Assembly (NCBI GenBank): GCA_964397655.1
Contig: CAYNKA010000001.1
Location: 620,001 to 684,000 of the forward strand
Reading direction: 5' to 3'
DNA from: CAYNKA01 sp964397655
Lineage (GTDB): Bacteria > Spirochaetota > Spirochaetia > DTKZ01
DNA: 64,000 nucleotides
Part shown: positions 1 through 8,441 of the stretch, in pieces
Numbering within the stretch: the first letter of the stretch is position 1
Layout of the letters: the number at the start of each line of letters is the position of its first letter
Position numbers and translations under genes: made by a program
Notes under the pieces: generated by a model
The model's input: the letters and a program-made list of their open reading frames with translations, nothing else
The model's database searches: none
What the model was told of the DNA's origin: nothing

Positions 1-306
1 GTCGGCGGTCCCGAAGCGGTGCCGGACGTCGTTCGTCACCGCATGCTGGGCCCGGATGAGCCCGAGGACATCCAGGCCCTGGATGTAGCGCGCGGCGTTC
101 GCGACGAGAAATTCGCGGAAAGCCTGGAGGAGCCAGGAAAAACCGTCCTCGTCCCGCGTCGGAGGCGGAAACACCTCCCTCAGAAAGCTTTCGATGAAGG
201 CATGCAGGGCGAGGATGTAGAAGCCGGGATCGCTTCCCTGGAGGCGTATGAGGCGTTCAAGGCCCGAATCGAGCTTATCGAGGCGTTCTTCCCGGAGACT
301 GAGCAT
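1..306 (-). CDS. N-terminal part of an unidentified protein (runs off left edge)
   Basis: An uninterrupted 102-codon reading frame starts at an ATG at 306-304 and continues past the left edge with no stop, so the C-terminus is missing. The visible part is alpha-helical in character (LALHAFIESFLREVF, then FSWLLQAFREFLVANA). It resembles the DUF4145-like N-terminal region found on some helicase or restriction-type proteins; that is an impression from sequence, not a match. Codon use is GC-rich like the neighbours. An opposite-strand frame over the same bases has no recognisable content. Nothing else in the window helps to identify the function. Confidence 0.55.
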   Translation of the reverse strand, partial: MLSLREERLDKLDSGLERLIRLQGSDPGFYILALHAFIESFLREVFPPPTRDEDGFSWLLQAFREFLVANAARYIQGLDVLGLIRAQHAVTNDVRHRFGTAD

Positions 307-430
307 GGAGTTTTCCCTTTTTTTACGAGCGCAGGACTCCCTTCGCTATTTCGAGCCGAATTTTCACTATTATGCATCCGCTCATAGAAAAATGCAAATC
401 CTCTTGAGGAATTCTCGAGGGAATTTCTCC

Positions 431-1525
431 TTACATCCCGGCCCGATAGATCCGCTCCGGCACGTGATACCCCGCGAAGGCATAGCCCGGGCCTACGGCG
501 GCGGAGAGTCCGCCCACGACCTCGTAATCCACGGGGACGTAATACCCGTCGGGAATCGGAGCGCCTTCAAAGGAGAGGATTCCCTTCGCCTCCAGGGCGA
601 GCTTGTCTCCGGGCTTGTCGCGCGAATAGACCAGGGCGACCGCGTGGCCGCAGTCCTTGGTCGGCCCGATGAAGACGCCCACGTAGGAATCGATTCTCCA
701 ATACCGGAGAAGCCCGCAGGTCACGAGGGCCCAGTCCTCGCAGTCTCCTCCGCCCTGCCGCAAGAACTCGTCGGGGCTGAGGGCCGTAGCGTTGCTCCTG
801 TAGGAATAGCTCTTCTTGAGTTCCTTCTGGAACGAGGCGAGTTCGTCCCAAGAGATGCCTCCGTCGCCGTTCAGGTCAGCCGCCTCGTAGAGACGGAGGA
901 GCCTGAAATCGGTTAGTCCCGTCGTCTTCGTGAAGTCTCGCCGCCTGAGTTCCTCCGCGGTGAGTTTCCTCGGCGCGGGGGACGGAGGAGGCGGCGCCGG
1001 TCTCACGGAAGGTTTCGCCGCGGCCGGTACCTGGCGGGGGACCGCCGCAATCGGAACGTAACTGATATAAGCGGAATAGGACCCGCCCCTGTGCTTTTCG
1101 GGAAACACCGCAGCCAGGAACAAGACGACCACGACCGCCGCGATTGCGTACCAGTACACCGTAAAGAACTTGTCCAGGATCCATTTCAGGACGCTGAAAA
1201 GCAGGATGATCGGGAGGAAGATGATCTTGCAGACGAGGTTTCCGTTGCCTGGCTCCGCCGCGGGGACGGCCGCGGGGACGGAGGAGGCCACGGGGGGCGC
1301 GCAGGCGTAGTCGGGCACGAAGGAAACCACCCGATCCACCCGAAAAGTCCTCTCCTCGCGCTTGAGCGAACAGAAGGCTTCGATGTAGCGGACGCCGTTC
1401 CGCGACGTATAGGACCGTATGACCCGGATGCGGCGCTCGGTCACGTTCCCCTCGGCGTCCCGATAGAGCATCAACCCGGTGGTTCCCGGCGATCCAAGTT
1501 CGGCCGACCTCATACTCTTCTTCAT
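431..1525 (-). CDS. WYL-like / transmembrane / EF-hand / transglutaminase-like membrane protein
   Basis: A 364-residue protein of unusual architecture. Residues about 17-70 read like a WYL domain without an HTH. Residues 98-141 hold one or two membrane segments, followed by a Pro/Ala-rich linker (150-188). Residues 217-228 form a canonical EF-hand loop (D217, N219, D221, G222, I224, E228). The C-terminus resembles transglutaminase-like cysteine peptidases, with GGDCEDWA (Cys262) and CGHAVA (His294) as likely catalytic Cys and His. The likely role is a calcium-responsive envelope enzyme with its catalytic part outside the membrane, which is inferred from domains only. An in-frame ATG four codons downstream is an alternative start; neither has a strong ribosome site. 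It appears to be transcribed alone. Confidence 0.75.
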   Translation of the reverse strand: MKKSMRSAELGSPGTTGLMLYRDAEGNVTERRIRVIRSYTSRNGVRYIEAFCSLKREERTFRVDRVVSFVPDYACAPPVASSVPAAVPAAEPGNGNLVCKIIFLPIILLFSVLKWILDKFFTVYWYAIAAVVVVLFLAAVFPEKHRGGSYSAYISYVPIAAVPRQVPAAAKPSVRPAPPPPSPAPRKLTAEELRRRDFTKTTGLTDFRLLRLYEAADLNGDGGISWDELASFQKELKKSYSYRSNATALSPDEFLRQGGGDCEDWALVTCGLLRYWRIDSYVGVFIGPTKDCGHAVALVYSRDKPGDKLALEAKGILSFEGAPIPDGYYVPVDYEVVGGLSAAVGPGYAFAGYHVPERIYRAGM

Positions 1526-1784
1526 GCAAAAGCCGTACCGATCTCACCTACCCTTATTCCCTTTCCGAAGCTGGATTCGCAATTGACTTTCTTACAAGCA
1601 GTTGGGCTCTATCCATTCACCTTCCCGCGAGGCTTCCTCAGGATTCGGCGAGCCCTCGCAGGCTTCAATTCATTCTTCTTCGCAACCCTTGTTCTCCCCG
1701 CCGTAACCCGGGTTACGCTGTCTTCGCATCTTGAAGCCGTATCCGTTCAAAGTGTCCCTGATAGCATGCATATTCTGCTTAATA
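1526..1784. other. Intergenic region between divergent genes
   Basis: This stretch separates the divergent genes at 1525 and 1826. It is moderately AT-rich and no frame with protein-like composition was seen. An AGTGTCC motif at 1751-1757 recurs 33 bp downstream, at 1784, inside the operator-like palindrome described next. Nothing else was recognised. Confidence 0.4.
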
Positions 1785-1819
1785 GTGTCCTTGACAGAAG
1801 GACACCTTTGCCTTAGGCT
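1785..1819 (+). promoter_or_regulatory. Promoter with palindrome over the -35 box (AAA ATPase/CARF operon)
   Basis: TTGACA (1791-1796), a 17-nt spacer and TAGGCT (1814-1819) form a promoter whose expected start point falls on the ATG at 1826. The -35 box lies inside a perfect inverted repeat: GTGTCCTT (1785-1792), five bases, AAGGACAC (1798-1805). A related half-site, AGTGTCC, lies at 1751. This is a classic arrangement for a repressor site, and the regulator is unknown. The -10 is weak (TAGGCT), so promoter activity is inferred. Confidence 0.55.
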
Positions 1820-1825
1820 CATCCC

Positions 1826-3166
1826 ATGAATCTCCATCCCGTGCTTGAGGAAAAATTGAATGCGGCCTTGGAAGCGGCCGCTCCGAACAGATATACCCGC
1901 CGCGACATTCGCCTTTCACCGATACCAGGGAAAGTCCATGCCGTAATCGGGATGCGGAGGACGGGGAAGACCGTTTATCTCAAGCAGCTTCTTGAGGAAA
2001 CCCGGAAGGCAGTTCCCCCGGAATGCGCGGTGTACCTTTCCTTCGACGACGACCGACTTTCGGATCTGAGCGTAGACCAGCTTTCCCTCTTGTTGGAAGA
2101 ATACTATCGCCGCTCTCCCCAATACCGCGGGAAAAAGACCGTTTATTGGTTCCTGGATGAAATTCAACTGGTCCCGGGCTGGGACCGTTTCGTCCGGCGC
2201 GTGCTGGATACGGAACGGATGGAATTCGTCGTGTCGGGCTCCTCGGCCCGCATGCTGTCCCGGGAGGTCCACACTTCCCTTCGTGGCCGCGGGATGGAGA
2301 CGGTTATCCGTCCATTCGGATTCCGCGAATTCCTCAGGCATCGCGGTGAAGAGCCCGAGGCGGAGCCGTCGCGTTGGACTTCCGCGAACCGATCGCTCAT
2401 CGAGAAACGATTCCTGGAATTTCTCATCGAGGGCGGCTTTCCCGAGGCGCAGAATCTACCGGTTTCGCCGCGTTTTGAACTTCTCCAAGGCTATGTCGAT
2501 ACCGTTCTCTTCCGCGACGTAGTCGAACGCTACGCGGTGTCCCAAGTAGCGGCCTTGCGGTGGATCGTTCGACATTGTCTTCGAAATCCCGCCCGGTCCG
2601 TGAGCGTCCATAAACTGTATCAGGACCTCAAAGCCCAAGGACTCGGCGTGGGGAAGGATTCGGTTCACGCGATGCTGGGATATCTTCTGGATGCCTTCTT
2701 GGTTTCCTCGGTTTCCATCGCGACTGAATCCGAACGAAGACGGAACTCGAATCCGAGGAAAATCTACCCGGCTGATCCCGGTCTGATCCGGGCCTTCGAT
2801 GCCAGCGGCCGCTCGAACCTGGGCCACGCCCTCGAAACCGTCGTATTCAACGAAATCGAGCGGCGTCGGGCCGAGGCGACCTACGTGAAAACGACGGACG
2901 GCCTTGAAGTCGACTTCCTCGTGCGCTATCCGTCCGGAAAGGAGGAACTCCTCCAGGTCTGCGCAGATCCTTCAGCTCAGGAGACCCGAGCCCGGGAATC
3001 CCGCGCTTTGGCCGCCGCTTCGGAGGAGGCCTATCCGCGAGCCCGCAAACGAATACTCGTAACGACACGAGACCAGTCGCTGCCGTTCTCGGGCGGCGAC
3101 GTAGAGGTGATGCCGGCTTACGAGTGGCTGCTTTCGGACCGGGATGAGAACGGAGGCTTTTCATGA
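1826..3166 (+). CDS. AAA-family ATPase with DUF4143 C-terminal region
   Basis: A 446-residue P-loop ATPase of the widespread DUF4143 family. Walker A is GMRRTGKT (42-49) and Walker B is WFLDEIQ (D111, E112), followed by a sensor-like VVSGSSA. A winged-helix-like middle segment and a C-terminal nuclease-like region (EVDFLV...KEELLQVCAD) complete the family layout. The physiological role of the family is not established. The start is the ATG at 1826, with a promoter directly in front and no Shine-Dalgarno site. The stop overlaps the start of the CARF regulator (ATGA at 3163-3166), so the two are probably translationally coupled and functionally linked. A decayed relative lies at 53.7-54.7 kb. 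Confidence 0.88.
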   Translation: MNLHPVLEEKLNAALEAAAPNRYTRRDIRLSPIPGKVHAVIGMRRTGKTVYLKQLLEETRKAVPPECAVYLSFDDDRLSDLSVDQLSLLLEEYYRRSPQYRGKKTVYWFLDEIQLVPGWDRFVRRVLDTERMEFVVSGSSARMLSREVHTSLRGRGMETVIRPFGFREFLRHRGEEPEAEPSRWTSANRSLIEKRFLEFLIEGGFPEAQNLPVSPRFELLQGYVDTVLFRDVVERYAVSQVAALRWIVRHCLRNPARSVSVHKLYQDLKAQGLGVGKDSVHAMLGYLLDAFLVSSVSIATESERRRNSNPRKIYPADPGLIRAFDASGRSNLGHALETVVFNEIERRRAEATYVKTTDGLEVDFLVRYPSGKEELLQVCADPSAQETRARESRALAAASEEAYPRARKRILVTTRDQSLPFSGGDVEVMPAYEWLLSDRDENGGFS

Positions 3167-4701
3167 ACGACGGTACGCTGCTCACCTTCGTGGGAAATCG
3201 GGATCCCTACGCCGGCGATTCCACGGACGAACCGGGGCCGGTCCTCTCCCTTCTGGGGGAAAAACTTTTCGGCCGGGTCTTCATTTTCTGCACGGGCCCG
3301 GATTATTTCGAACGGGCCAAGACCGTCGAGGCCGCCGTTCTGGCGGTTCACCCGGAAACGAGGTTCAATTTCGTAAGCCTCGAACTCAAGTCCGTCATCG
3401 ACTACGAGGAGATCTACCGGAAGCTCCAGGATGCCATCGACAAGATCAGGTCCTTCCTGCCCGCGGAGCAAAAGAAGCTTTCCATTCTCCTCGATCCCGG
3501 CACGCCCCAGATGCAGACATCCTGGTTCCTCCTCGCGAAGGCCGGCATTCTCCGGGCGGAACTTCTCCAGGGGGTCCCCCCGCGATTCGCCGGGGGTGCC
3601 TACAAGGTGAAAACCGTGAACCTGGAAAGCTCGGTCTTTCCGAGGCTCTCCCCGGCTCCCCGGGACGCATTTCCCGATCCCCGGGGCGAACCCCCGGCCC
3701 GGGAACCGGAGGGAGGCTGGATCACGAGTCCTTTCGAAGACACAATCATCGGCGACTCGATCATCTTCCGGAAGGTTCTCGATCAGGCGAAGCGGTTCGC
3801 CGCTTACGACAGCGTATCGGTCCTCATCCGCGGCGAGACGGGAAGCGGGAAAGGTCTTCTTGCCCGGCTCATCCACGATTTGAGCGGAAGGCGGGAGAAG
3901 CCCTTCCTTCCCATCAATTGCGCCGCGGTCACCGCAACCCTCGCCGAGAGCGAGTTTTTCGGTCACGCGAAGGGGGCCTTCACCGGTGCAGACAAAGAAA
4001 GGATCGGCAAGTTCCGTGCGGCCGAGGGTGGGACGATCTTTCTCGACGAGATCGGAGACCTTCCCTTGGAACTCCAGCCCAAGCTCCTCCGGGTGCTCGA
4101 GGACCGGACGGTCATCCCCGTTGGCTCGGAAAAAGAAATGAAAGTCGATGTCCGGGTGCTCGCGGCCACGAATCGGAACATAGAGGAACTCCTCGAGAAG
4201 AAGCTCTTCCGGCGGGACCTCTATGAGCGGCTCAACAACGCGACCCTCAGCCTTCCCCCGCTCCGGGAACGGAAGGAGGACATCCCGAAGCTCATCAACC
4301 GTTTCTTGGGCGAGTGGAATTCACGATACCATGAAAAGAAAGGCTTCGCCGCCGAGACGGTCGGCTACCTCACCGAGTATCCCTGGCCAGGAAACGTCCG
4401 GGAGCTCCAGAACACGGTGACGACTCTCTGCGCCGCGGGCCAAGGGTCCTCGATCGGTCCCGAGCTTCTCCCCCAAACCATCATAGCCCGCTTCCGGAAA
4501 AAATCTGCGGCGGGAGAACTCGAATTCACCCTGCCGGCGGAGGGGCTCAACCTCAAGGCTCTTCTCTTTCAGATCGAGCGGGATTTCTATCTGAAAGCCC
4601 TGGAACGAGCCGGCGGCAACAAGGAACAGGCCGCTGAGTTCCTGGGACTCAACGGCCCGGCTTTCCGCAAGGCCCTTCGAGAACGCTTCGGGGAGGAGTA
4701 A
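3163..4701 (+). CDS. RtcR-like sigma-54 transcriptional activator with N-terminal CARF-type domain
   Basis: A 512-residue enhancer-binding protein. Residues 1-160 align in character with the CARF-type sensor of E. coli RtcR, including the loop LDPGTPQMQ (110-118) where RtcR has a TTGTHVAQ-like loop. The sigma-54 AAA+ domain carries Walker A GETGSGKG (224-231), GAFTGA (271-276, the sigma-54-contact loop) and Walker B FLDEIGD (D295, E296). A Fis-type HTH ends the protein (about 483-510). CARF domains bind nucleotide or RNA-end ligands, and RtcR controls the RtcBA RNA-repair genes. No rtcA or rtcB is present here, and the overlapping partner is an AAA ATPase, so the regulated target is open. No convincing -24/-12 promoter was found nearby. 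Confidence 0.87.
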   Translation: MNDGTLLTFVGNRDPYAGDSTDEPGPVLSLLGEKLFGRVFIFCTGPDYFERAKTVEAAVLAVHPETRFNFVSLELKSVIDYEEIYRKLQDAIDKIRSFLPAEQKKLSILLDPGTPQMQTSWFLLAKAGILRAELLQGVPPRFAGGAYKVKTVNLESSVFPRLSPAPRDAFPDPRGEPPAREPEGGWITSPFEDTIIGDSIIFRKVLDQAKRFAAYDSVSVLIRGETGSGKGLLARLIHDLSGRREKPFLPINCAAVTATLAESEFFGHAKGAFTGADKERIGKFRAAEGGTIFLDEIGDLPLELQPKLLRVLEDRTVIPVGSEKEMKVDVRVLAATNRNIEELLEKKLFRRDLYERLNNATLSLPPLRERKEDIPKLINRFLGEWNSRYHEKKGFAAETVGYLTEYPWPGNVRELQNTVTTLCAAGQGSSIGPELLPQTIIARFRKKSAAGELEFTLPAEGLNLKALLFQIERDFYLKALERAGGNKEQAAEFLGLNGPAFRKALRERFGEE

Positions 4702-4750
4702 TTGAAATCGGCTTTACTCTTCCGTATACGCCGTTATCCCCTGAAAGAAA

Positions 4751-4870
4751 TATATAGCCCTCATCGGGAAAAATGATGAGGACTATATACCGCATGATGT
4801 TGCGGGAAAAATCCCCGCGGCTTTGGGAATTCCCGAGGAACAGCTTTACCCAATAGAGAGGGGTAAGCTG
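4751..4870. repeat. Series of four inverted repeats
   Basis: The 213-bp gap between the CARF regulator and the convergent gene at 4915 holds four successive palindromes. The first has 15-bp arms 4751-4765 and 4775-4789 with one mismatch and a 9-nt loop. Read on the minus strand it is followed by TTTCTTTC, so it may terminate the 4915-5646 gene. The second is GCGGG 4802-4806 with CCCGC 4814-4818. The third is the 10-bp palindrome GGGAATTCCC at 4825. The fourth pairs 4841-4851 with 4861-4870, with one bulged base. Apart from the possible terminator the purpose is unknown. Confidence 0.5.
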
Positions 4871-4914
4871 AAAAAAATGCCGAAATGATTTGCGCCCGGC
4901 AATCTCAGCCGCGG

Positions 4915-5646
4915 TTACGCGGCGCGAGACGCCGTCTGCGGTTGATCCGCCCCGAAGAACGCGAAGACTTGTTCGCCCGAGGCACGAGGCCGCGGGTCCT
5001 TCTTCTTGCCCTCGAAAGAGGGCGGGCGCTCGTGTGGGTCTTCATCCTCCGCGGCGAGCTCGCGTTCCGAGAAAAAGCCGGTAACGGCTGCACGGCGATA
5101 GGCCGCCATGAAGAGCAGGTAGACGAGTGCGGTCTGGATGACGCCCAGGGCGACAAGGGCGCGCGGATCGGCGATTTCCACCGAGGCCGCCATGGGAATG
5201 ATCGATCCGAGGAGGTAGCCCGAGGCTTCGGCCATGTGGGACCTCCTGTCGAAAGAGGTCCGGTCCCCCGAATACCTCACTTCCTTGATCCTCTGGGTGA
5301 GAAACACGACCGAGGTGCTGAAGATGCCGAAGATGCACATGGCGGAGATGTAATAGGCCGCGAGGTCGATCTCCGCGAGGTAGATCGATGCGAGGGAAAT
5401 TCCGATCTCGGCGACCATCACCCAGGGCAGGATCGTATAGAGACGCCTGAAGACCTTCGGACTCTCGAGCACGAGGCCGATCAAAAAGGGAAAGGCGGAG
5501 GCGATGATCGATCCCGCCGCGATGACGCGGGTGTCCAGGTGGGCGAGGATCTGGTTGATGTAGAGGGGATTGACCGCTCCGTTGAAGAAATTGGTTATGA
5601 ATCCGCCGACGATGAACGCGTCGGCCACAAAAAACAGCTTTTTCAT
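4915..5646 (-). CDS. Six-helix membrane protein, half-size MFS-like
   Basis: A 243-residue integral membrane protein. About six hydrophobic helices fill the first 190 residues, beginning MKKLFFVADAFIVGGFI. A charged, proline-rich tail (ERELAAEDEDPHERPP onward) is probably cytoplasmic. It has the feel of one half of a major-facilitator transporter: about 12 helices is usual, and this has six. The gene may encode a half-transporter that dimerises or a truncated descendant. The start is fixed by AGGAG eight bases upstream. It is transcribed alone, and no substrate can be inferred. Confidence 0.7.
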   Translation of the reverse strand: MKKLFFVADAFIVGGFITNFFNGAVNPLYINQILAHLDTRVIAAGSIIASAFPFLIGLVLESPKVFRRLYTILPWVMVAEIGISLASIYLAEIDLAAYYISAMCIFGIFSTSVVFLTQRIKEVRYSGDRTSFDRRSHMAEASGYLLGSIIPMAASVEIADPRALVALGVIQTALVYLLFMAAYRRAAVTGFFSERELAAEDEDPHERPPSFEGKKKDPRPRASGEQVFAFFGADQPQTASRAA

Positions 5647-5785
5647 TTTTTCGTCTCCTACGATAGCCGCGAATGGGGCCCGGGAGACGAAACATCGTCT
5701 TCCAGGCGTTAACCTCGGCCGCTACCCAACGGGTCTTCGGTATTCTCGCGCATGGTTGCACCTCGAAGAAAATTTATGATATGTC

Positions 5786-5815
5786 AAATTACTGTAAAAA
5801 TGCCTTTTTCGTCAA
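5786..5815 (-). promoter_or_regulatory. Possible promoter of the six-helix membrane protein
   Basis: Reading leftwards, TTGACG (5815-5810), an 18-nt spacer and TAATTT (5791-5786) lie about 140 bp before the start codon. A further TTGACA (5787-5782) has no matching -10. The region is locally AT-rich, which supports a promoter, but the choice of boxes is uncertain. Confidence 0.3.
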
Positions 5816-6010
5816 GGAACCCTATCCTCGCTCAGCCTGTTCTCTCCGTCGGCAAGCCCGATCCCCGCCCGCATCGCTCGCGGTCACTCTCTCCGTCAGT
5901 GCTCCGGCCTCCGCGAGCCAGTCGGCGGAGTCCGCCGGTTCAGGATCCTTGAGCGGGCCGTTCTTCAACCTGAGAGCGAAGGATGTCCCGGGCGGCCGGC
6001 CGAAGGGCCT
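5816..6010. other. Intergenic stretch without a recognised feature
   Basis: This GC-rich stretch lies between the promoter region of the gene ending at 4915 and the TRAP-operon terminator. One minus-strand frame is open for about 60 codons with plausible composition but has no ATG or ribosome site. It may be a gene remnant; nothing firmer can be said. Confidence 0.25.
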
Positions 6011-6041
6011 AAAACGAAAAAGGCCGGCATAATGCCGGCCT
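6011..6041 (-). terminator. Rho-independent terminator of the TRAP operon
   Basis: Perfect 9-bp arms AGGCCGGCA (6021-6029) and TGCCGGCCT (6033-6041) enclose a three-base loop. On the minus strand the stem is followed by a U-rich run (TTTTTCGTTTT). It lies 24 bp after the dctP stop, as expected for the end of the operon. Confidence 0.85.
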
Positions 6042-6064
6042 CGAACAGCGAAATTGAGGACAGC

Positions 6065-7132
6065 TCAGTCCGGAGCCTTCGCGAGTTCCTCCTTGAGGGT
6101 CTTGATGAGATCCGCACCGACTTTCTCCTGCACGAGGTTCCAAACCGACGCGGTCGCGTCCTGGAAGACCTTCTTCTGAGCCGGAGTGAGCTCGGTGATG
6201 ACAACGTTGCCCGTCTTCTTGATGTCCTCGATGTATTTGGCCTCGTCGCTGCGAGCGATCTCGCGGCCCTTGAGCCCGGTCTCCTTGGCGAGCCTCTTGA
6301 TGAGGTCCTGATCGGCCTTCCCGTACCCGTCGAAGATCTTCTTGCTGTACAGGAAGGAAAGAGTCGAATAGACGTGACCGGTGAGGGAGATGTACTTGTT
6401 GACCTCGTAGAACTTCCATCCGTAGATGGCGACGATCGGATTTTCCTGTCCGTCGATGGCTTTCTGCTTGAGGGCGGTGAAGACCTCGGAAACGGGCATC
6501 GGCGTCGGATTGGCTCCGAGGAGGCGCCAGTTCGCGAGGTGGATGGGATTCTCCATGGTGCGGATCTTGAGGCCTTTCACGTCCTTGGGCGACTTGATCT
6601 CGCGTACCGAGTTGGTGAGATAGCGGAAGCCCATTTCGGACCACGCGAAATTGTAGAGCCCTTTCTCCTCGAGTTTCGCGTCGAGCAGCTGGCCGATCCT
6701 GCCGTCGAGGATGAAGTCGGCTGTTTTCGCGTTCTTGAACACGAAGGGGATGTCGAAAATGGCGACCTCCGGGGCGATCCCCACGAGAGGAGCCGAGGTC
6801 GGACCGGTGGCTTCCAGGGTTCCGGCGCGGAGGGACTCGATGAGCTTCACGTCGTCGCCGAGCTGGGAACTCGGGTACAGTTCCACCTTGATCCTGCCCT
6901 TGCTCTCCTCCTCGATCTTGGGCTTGAAGTAATCCTTGGCCGCCCGATAGATGGGGAGGGTCTCGGGTCCGCCGACCGCGAATTTGATCGTGATTTCCGC
7001 AGCCTTGGTCCCGGCGGATTCGGCCTTGGCCGTTTCCTGCTTCGCCGGCTCCTTCGCCTTGAGGCATCCGCCCAGGAGAAGGATCGTCGCCGCGACCAGG
7101 ACAGCCGTGGATGCGTAACTTCGTTTTTTCAT
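6065..7132 (-). CDS. dctP: TRAP transporter substrate-binding lipoprotein (DctP family)
   Basis: The extracytoplasmic receptor of a tripartite ATP-independent periplasmic transporter, 355 residues. It has a lipoprotein signal with lipobox LLGGC, so it is probably tethered to the membrane outside the cytoplasm. The typical DctP core follows (FAVGGPETLPIYRAAK, YPSSQLGDD, a long alpha/beta fold with GWKFYEV). The ATG at 7132 is chosen because AAGGAG lies six bases upstream; a TTG five codons earlier is less likely. It is the last gene of hydrolase-dctQ-dctM-dctP, followed by a terminator. The substrate is probably an organic or amino-sugar acid related to the adjacent metallohydrolase, which is inference. 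Confidence 0.93.
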   Translation of the reverse strand: MKKRSYASTAVLVAATILLLGGCLKAKEPAKQETAKAESAGTKAAEITIKFAVGGPETLPIYRAAKDYFKPKIEEESKGRIKVELYPSSQLGDDVKLIESLRAGTLEATGPTSAPLVGIAPEVAIFDIPFVFKNAKTADFILDGRIGQLLDAKLEEKGLYNFAWSEMGFRYLTNSVREIKSPKDVKGLKIRTMENPIHLANWRLLGANPTPMPVSEVFTALKQKAIDGQENPIVAIYGWKFYEVNKYISLTGHVYSTLSFLYSKKIFDGYGKADQDLIKRLAKETGLKGREIARSDEAKYIEDIKKTGNVVITELTPAQKKVFQDATASVWNLVQEKVGADLIKTLKEELAKAPD

Positions 7133-7163
7133 ATCGTACTCCTTCAAAAAACGTTCTCTATTC

Positions 7164-8438
7164 TCATTTGGCGAGACCGGTGGTGATCATCACCAAATCG
7201 GGGAAATACGTGATGAGGAAGAGTATCCCTATCATGGCGGCGAGAAAGGGAAGCGATCCGCGCGTGAGCCTGTGGATGCTCAGGTCGGAGAGCCCCGCGC
7301 CGATGTACAGAACCGCGCCGACCGGCGGCGTCATGAGCCCGATGCAGAGATTCATGACCATGACCACTCCGAAGTGGATCGGATCGAGACCGAAGCTCTT
7401 CACGATCGGCACCAGGATGGGCGTGAGGATGAGGATGGCCGGGGCGGTATCCATGACGCAGCCTATCACGAGGAGGAGGATGTTGATGAAAAGGAGCAGG
7501 GTATAGGCGTTGTCCGCGAACGAAAGAATGAAGTTCGAGAGCTGCTGCGGAATGTGGGCCGTGGTGATGAGGTAAGCCGCGGCGGTCGCCCCCCCGACGA
7601 CGAACATGACCGAGGCGGTGCTTTTCATGGCCGCGGTGATGATGTCGGGCAGGTCCCTGAGCCGCATCTCCTTGTAGATGAAGGTCGCTACGATGAAGGC
7701 GTAGACGACCGCCACGACGGCGGCTTCCGTCGGCGTGGCGACGCCGAAGACGATCCCCCCGAGGATGATCACGGGAAGGAGAAAGGCCCAGAATGCCTTG
7801 AGAGTCGCTTCGGCGAGAGCGCGGAACGAAGCCCGCGGCGCTGAGGCATAGCCGGACTTCTTCGCGTGAAAGGCCCAGACGAGCATGAGGGCGAAACCGA
7901 CGAGGACGCCCGGGATGATCCCTCCGAGGAAGAGTTTCACGATGGAGACTTCCGCCGAGACGCCGTAGACGATCATGGGAATGCTGGGCGGAATGATGGG
8001 TCCGATGCAGCCCGCGCCGCAGATGAGGCCCGTGCTCCTTTCCATGTCGTATCCCTTCTCTTTCATGACGGGTATGATGACGGATCCTATGGCGGCGGTG
8101 TCCGCTATGGCCGAACCCGAAACGCCCGCGAAGATCATCCCCGAGACCACGGCGACGTACCCGAGACCGCCCTTGATGTGGCCCACGAGGGCGTTGGCGA
8201 AGTTCACGATGCGGGAGGAGATTCCCCCCTTGTTCATGATCTCGCCCGCGATCATGAAGAAGGGGACCGCGAGGAGCGGATAGTTGTCGATCCCGCGGAT
8301 GAGCCCCTGGGTGAGCACCTGGGTGGAGATCCCCGTCGAAAGCGCCATCATGATCGCGGCGGTGCCTAAGAGGGAGCCGGCTATCGGGACGTTGAGGAAA
8401 ATCATGCCGAACAGGCTTACGAGAAAAATCCAAACCAT
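7164..8438 (-). CDS. dctM: TRAP transporter large permease (DctM)
   Basis: A 424-residue membrane protein with about 12 hydrophobic segments, the sodium-coupled transport subunit of the TRAP system. It shows DctM features: an N-terminal FLNVPIAGSLLG, LLAVPFFMIAGEIMNKGG, GVSGSAIADTAAIGSV and GCIGPIIPPSIPMIVYG. It begins three bases after dctQ ends, with GAGGA upstream, so the two are cotranslated. Length and motifs are normal for the family. It works with the dctQ and dctP products at the inner membrane. Confidence 0.94.
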   Translation of the reverse strand: MVWIFLVSLFGMIFLNVPIAGSLLGTAAIMMALSTGISTQVLTQGLIRGIDNYPLLAVPFFMIAGEIMNKGGISSRIVNFANALVGHIKGGLGYVAVVSGMIFAGVSGSAIADTAAIGSVIIPVMKEKGYDMERSTGLICGAGCIGPIIPPSIPMIVYGVSAEVSIVKLFLGGIIPGVLVGFALMLVWAFHAKKSGYASAPRASFRALAEATLKAFWAFLLPVIILGGIVFGVATPTEAAVVAVVYAFIVATFIYKEMRLRDLPDIITAAMKSTASVMFVVGGATAAAYLITTAHIPQQLSNFILSFADNAYTLLLFINILLLVIGCVMDTAPAILILTPILVPIVKSFGLDPIHFGVVMVMNLCIGLMTPPVGAVLYIGAGLSDLSIHRLTRGSLPFLAAMIGILFLITYFPDLVMITTGLAK

Positions 8439-8441
8439 CTC

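Noticed and set aside
3163..4914. RtcBA-type RNA-repair operon or sigma-54 promoter next to the RtcR-like gene
   Set aside because: No rtcA or rtcB gene exists in the window, and no GG-N10-GC promoter with good flanks was found in the adjacent gaps.
5816..6010. Possible small gene on the minus strand after the TRAP terminator
   Set aside because: About 60 open codons with plausible composition, but no ATG, no ribosome site and no recognisable family.
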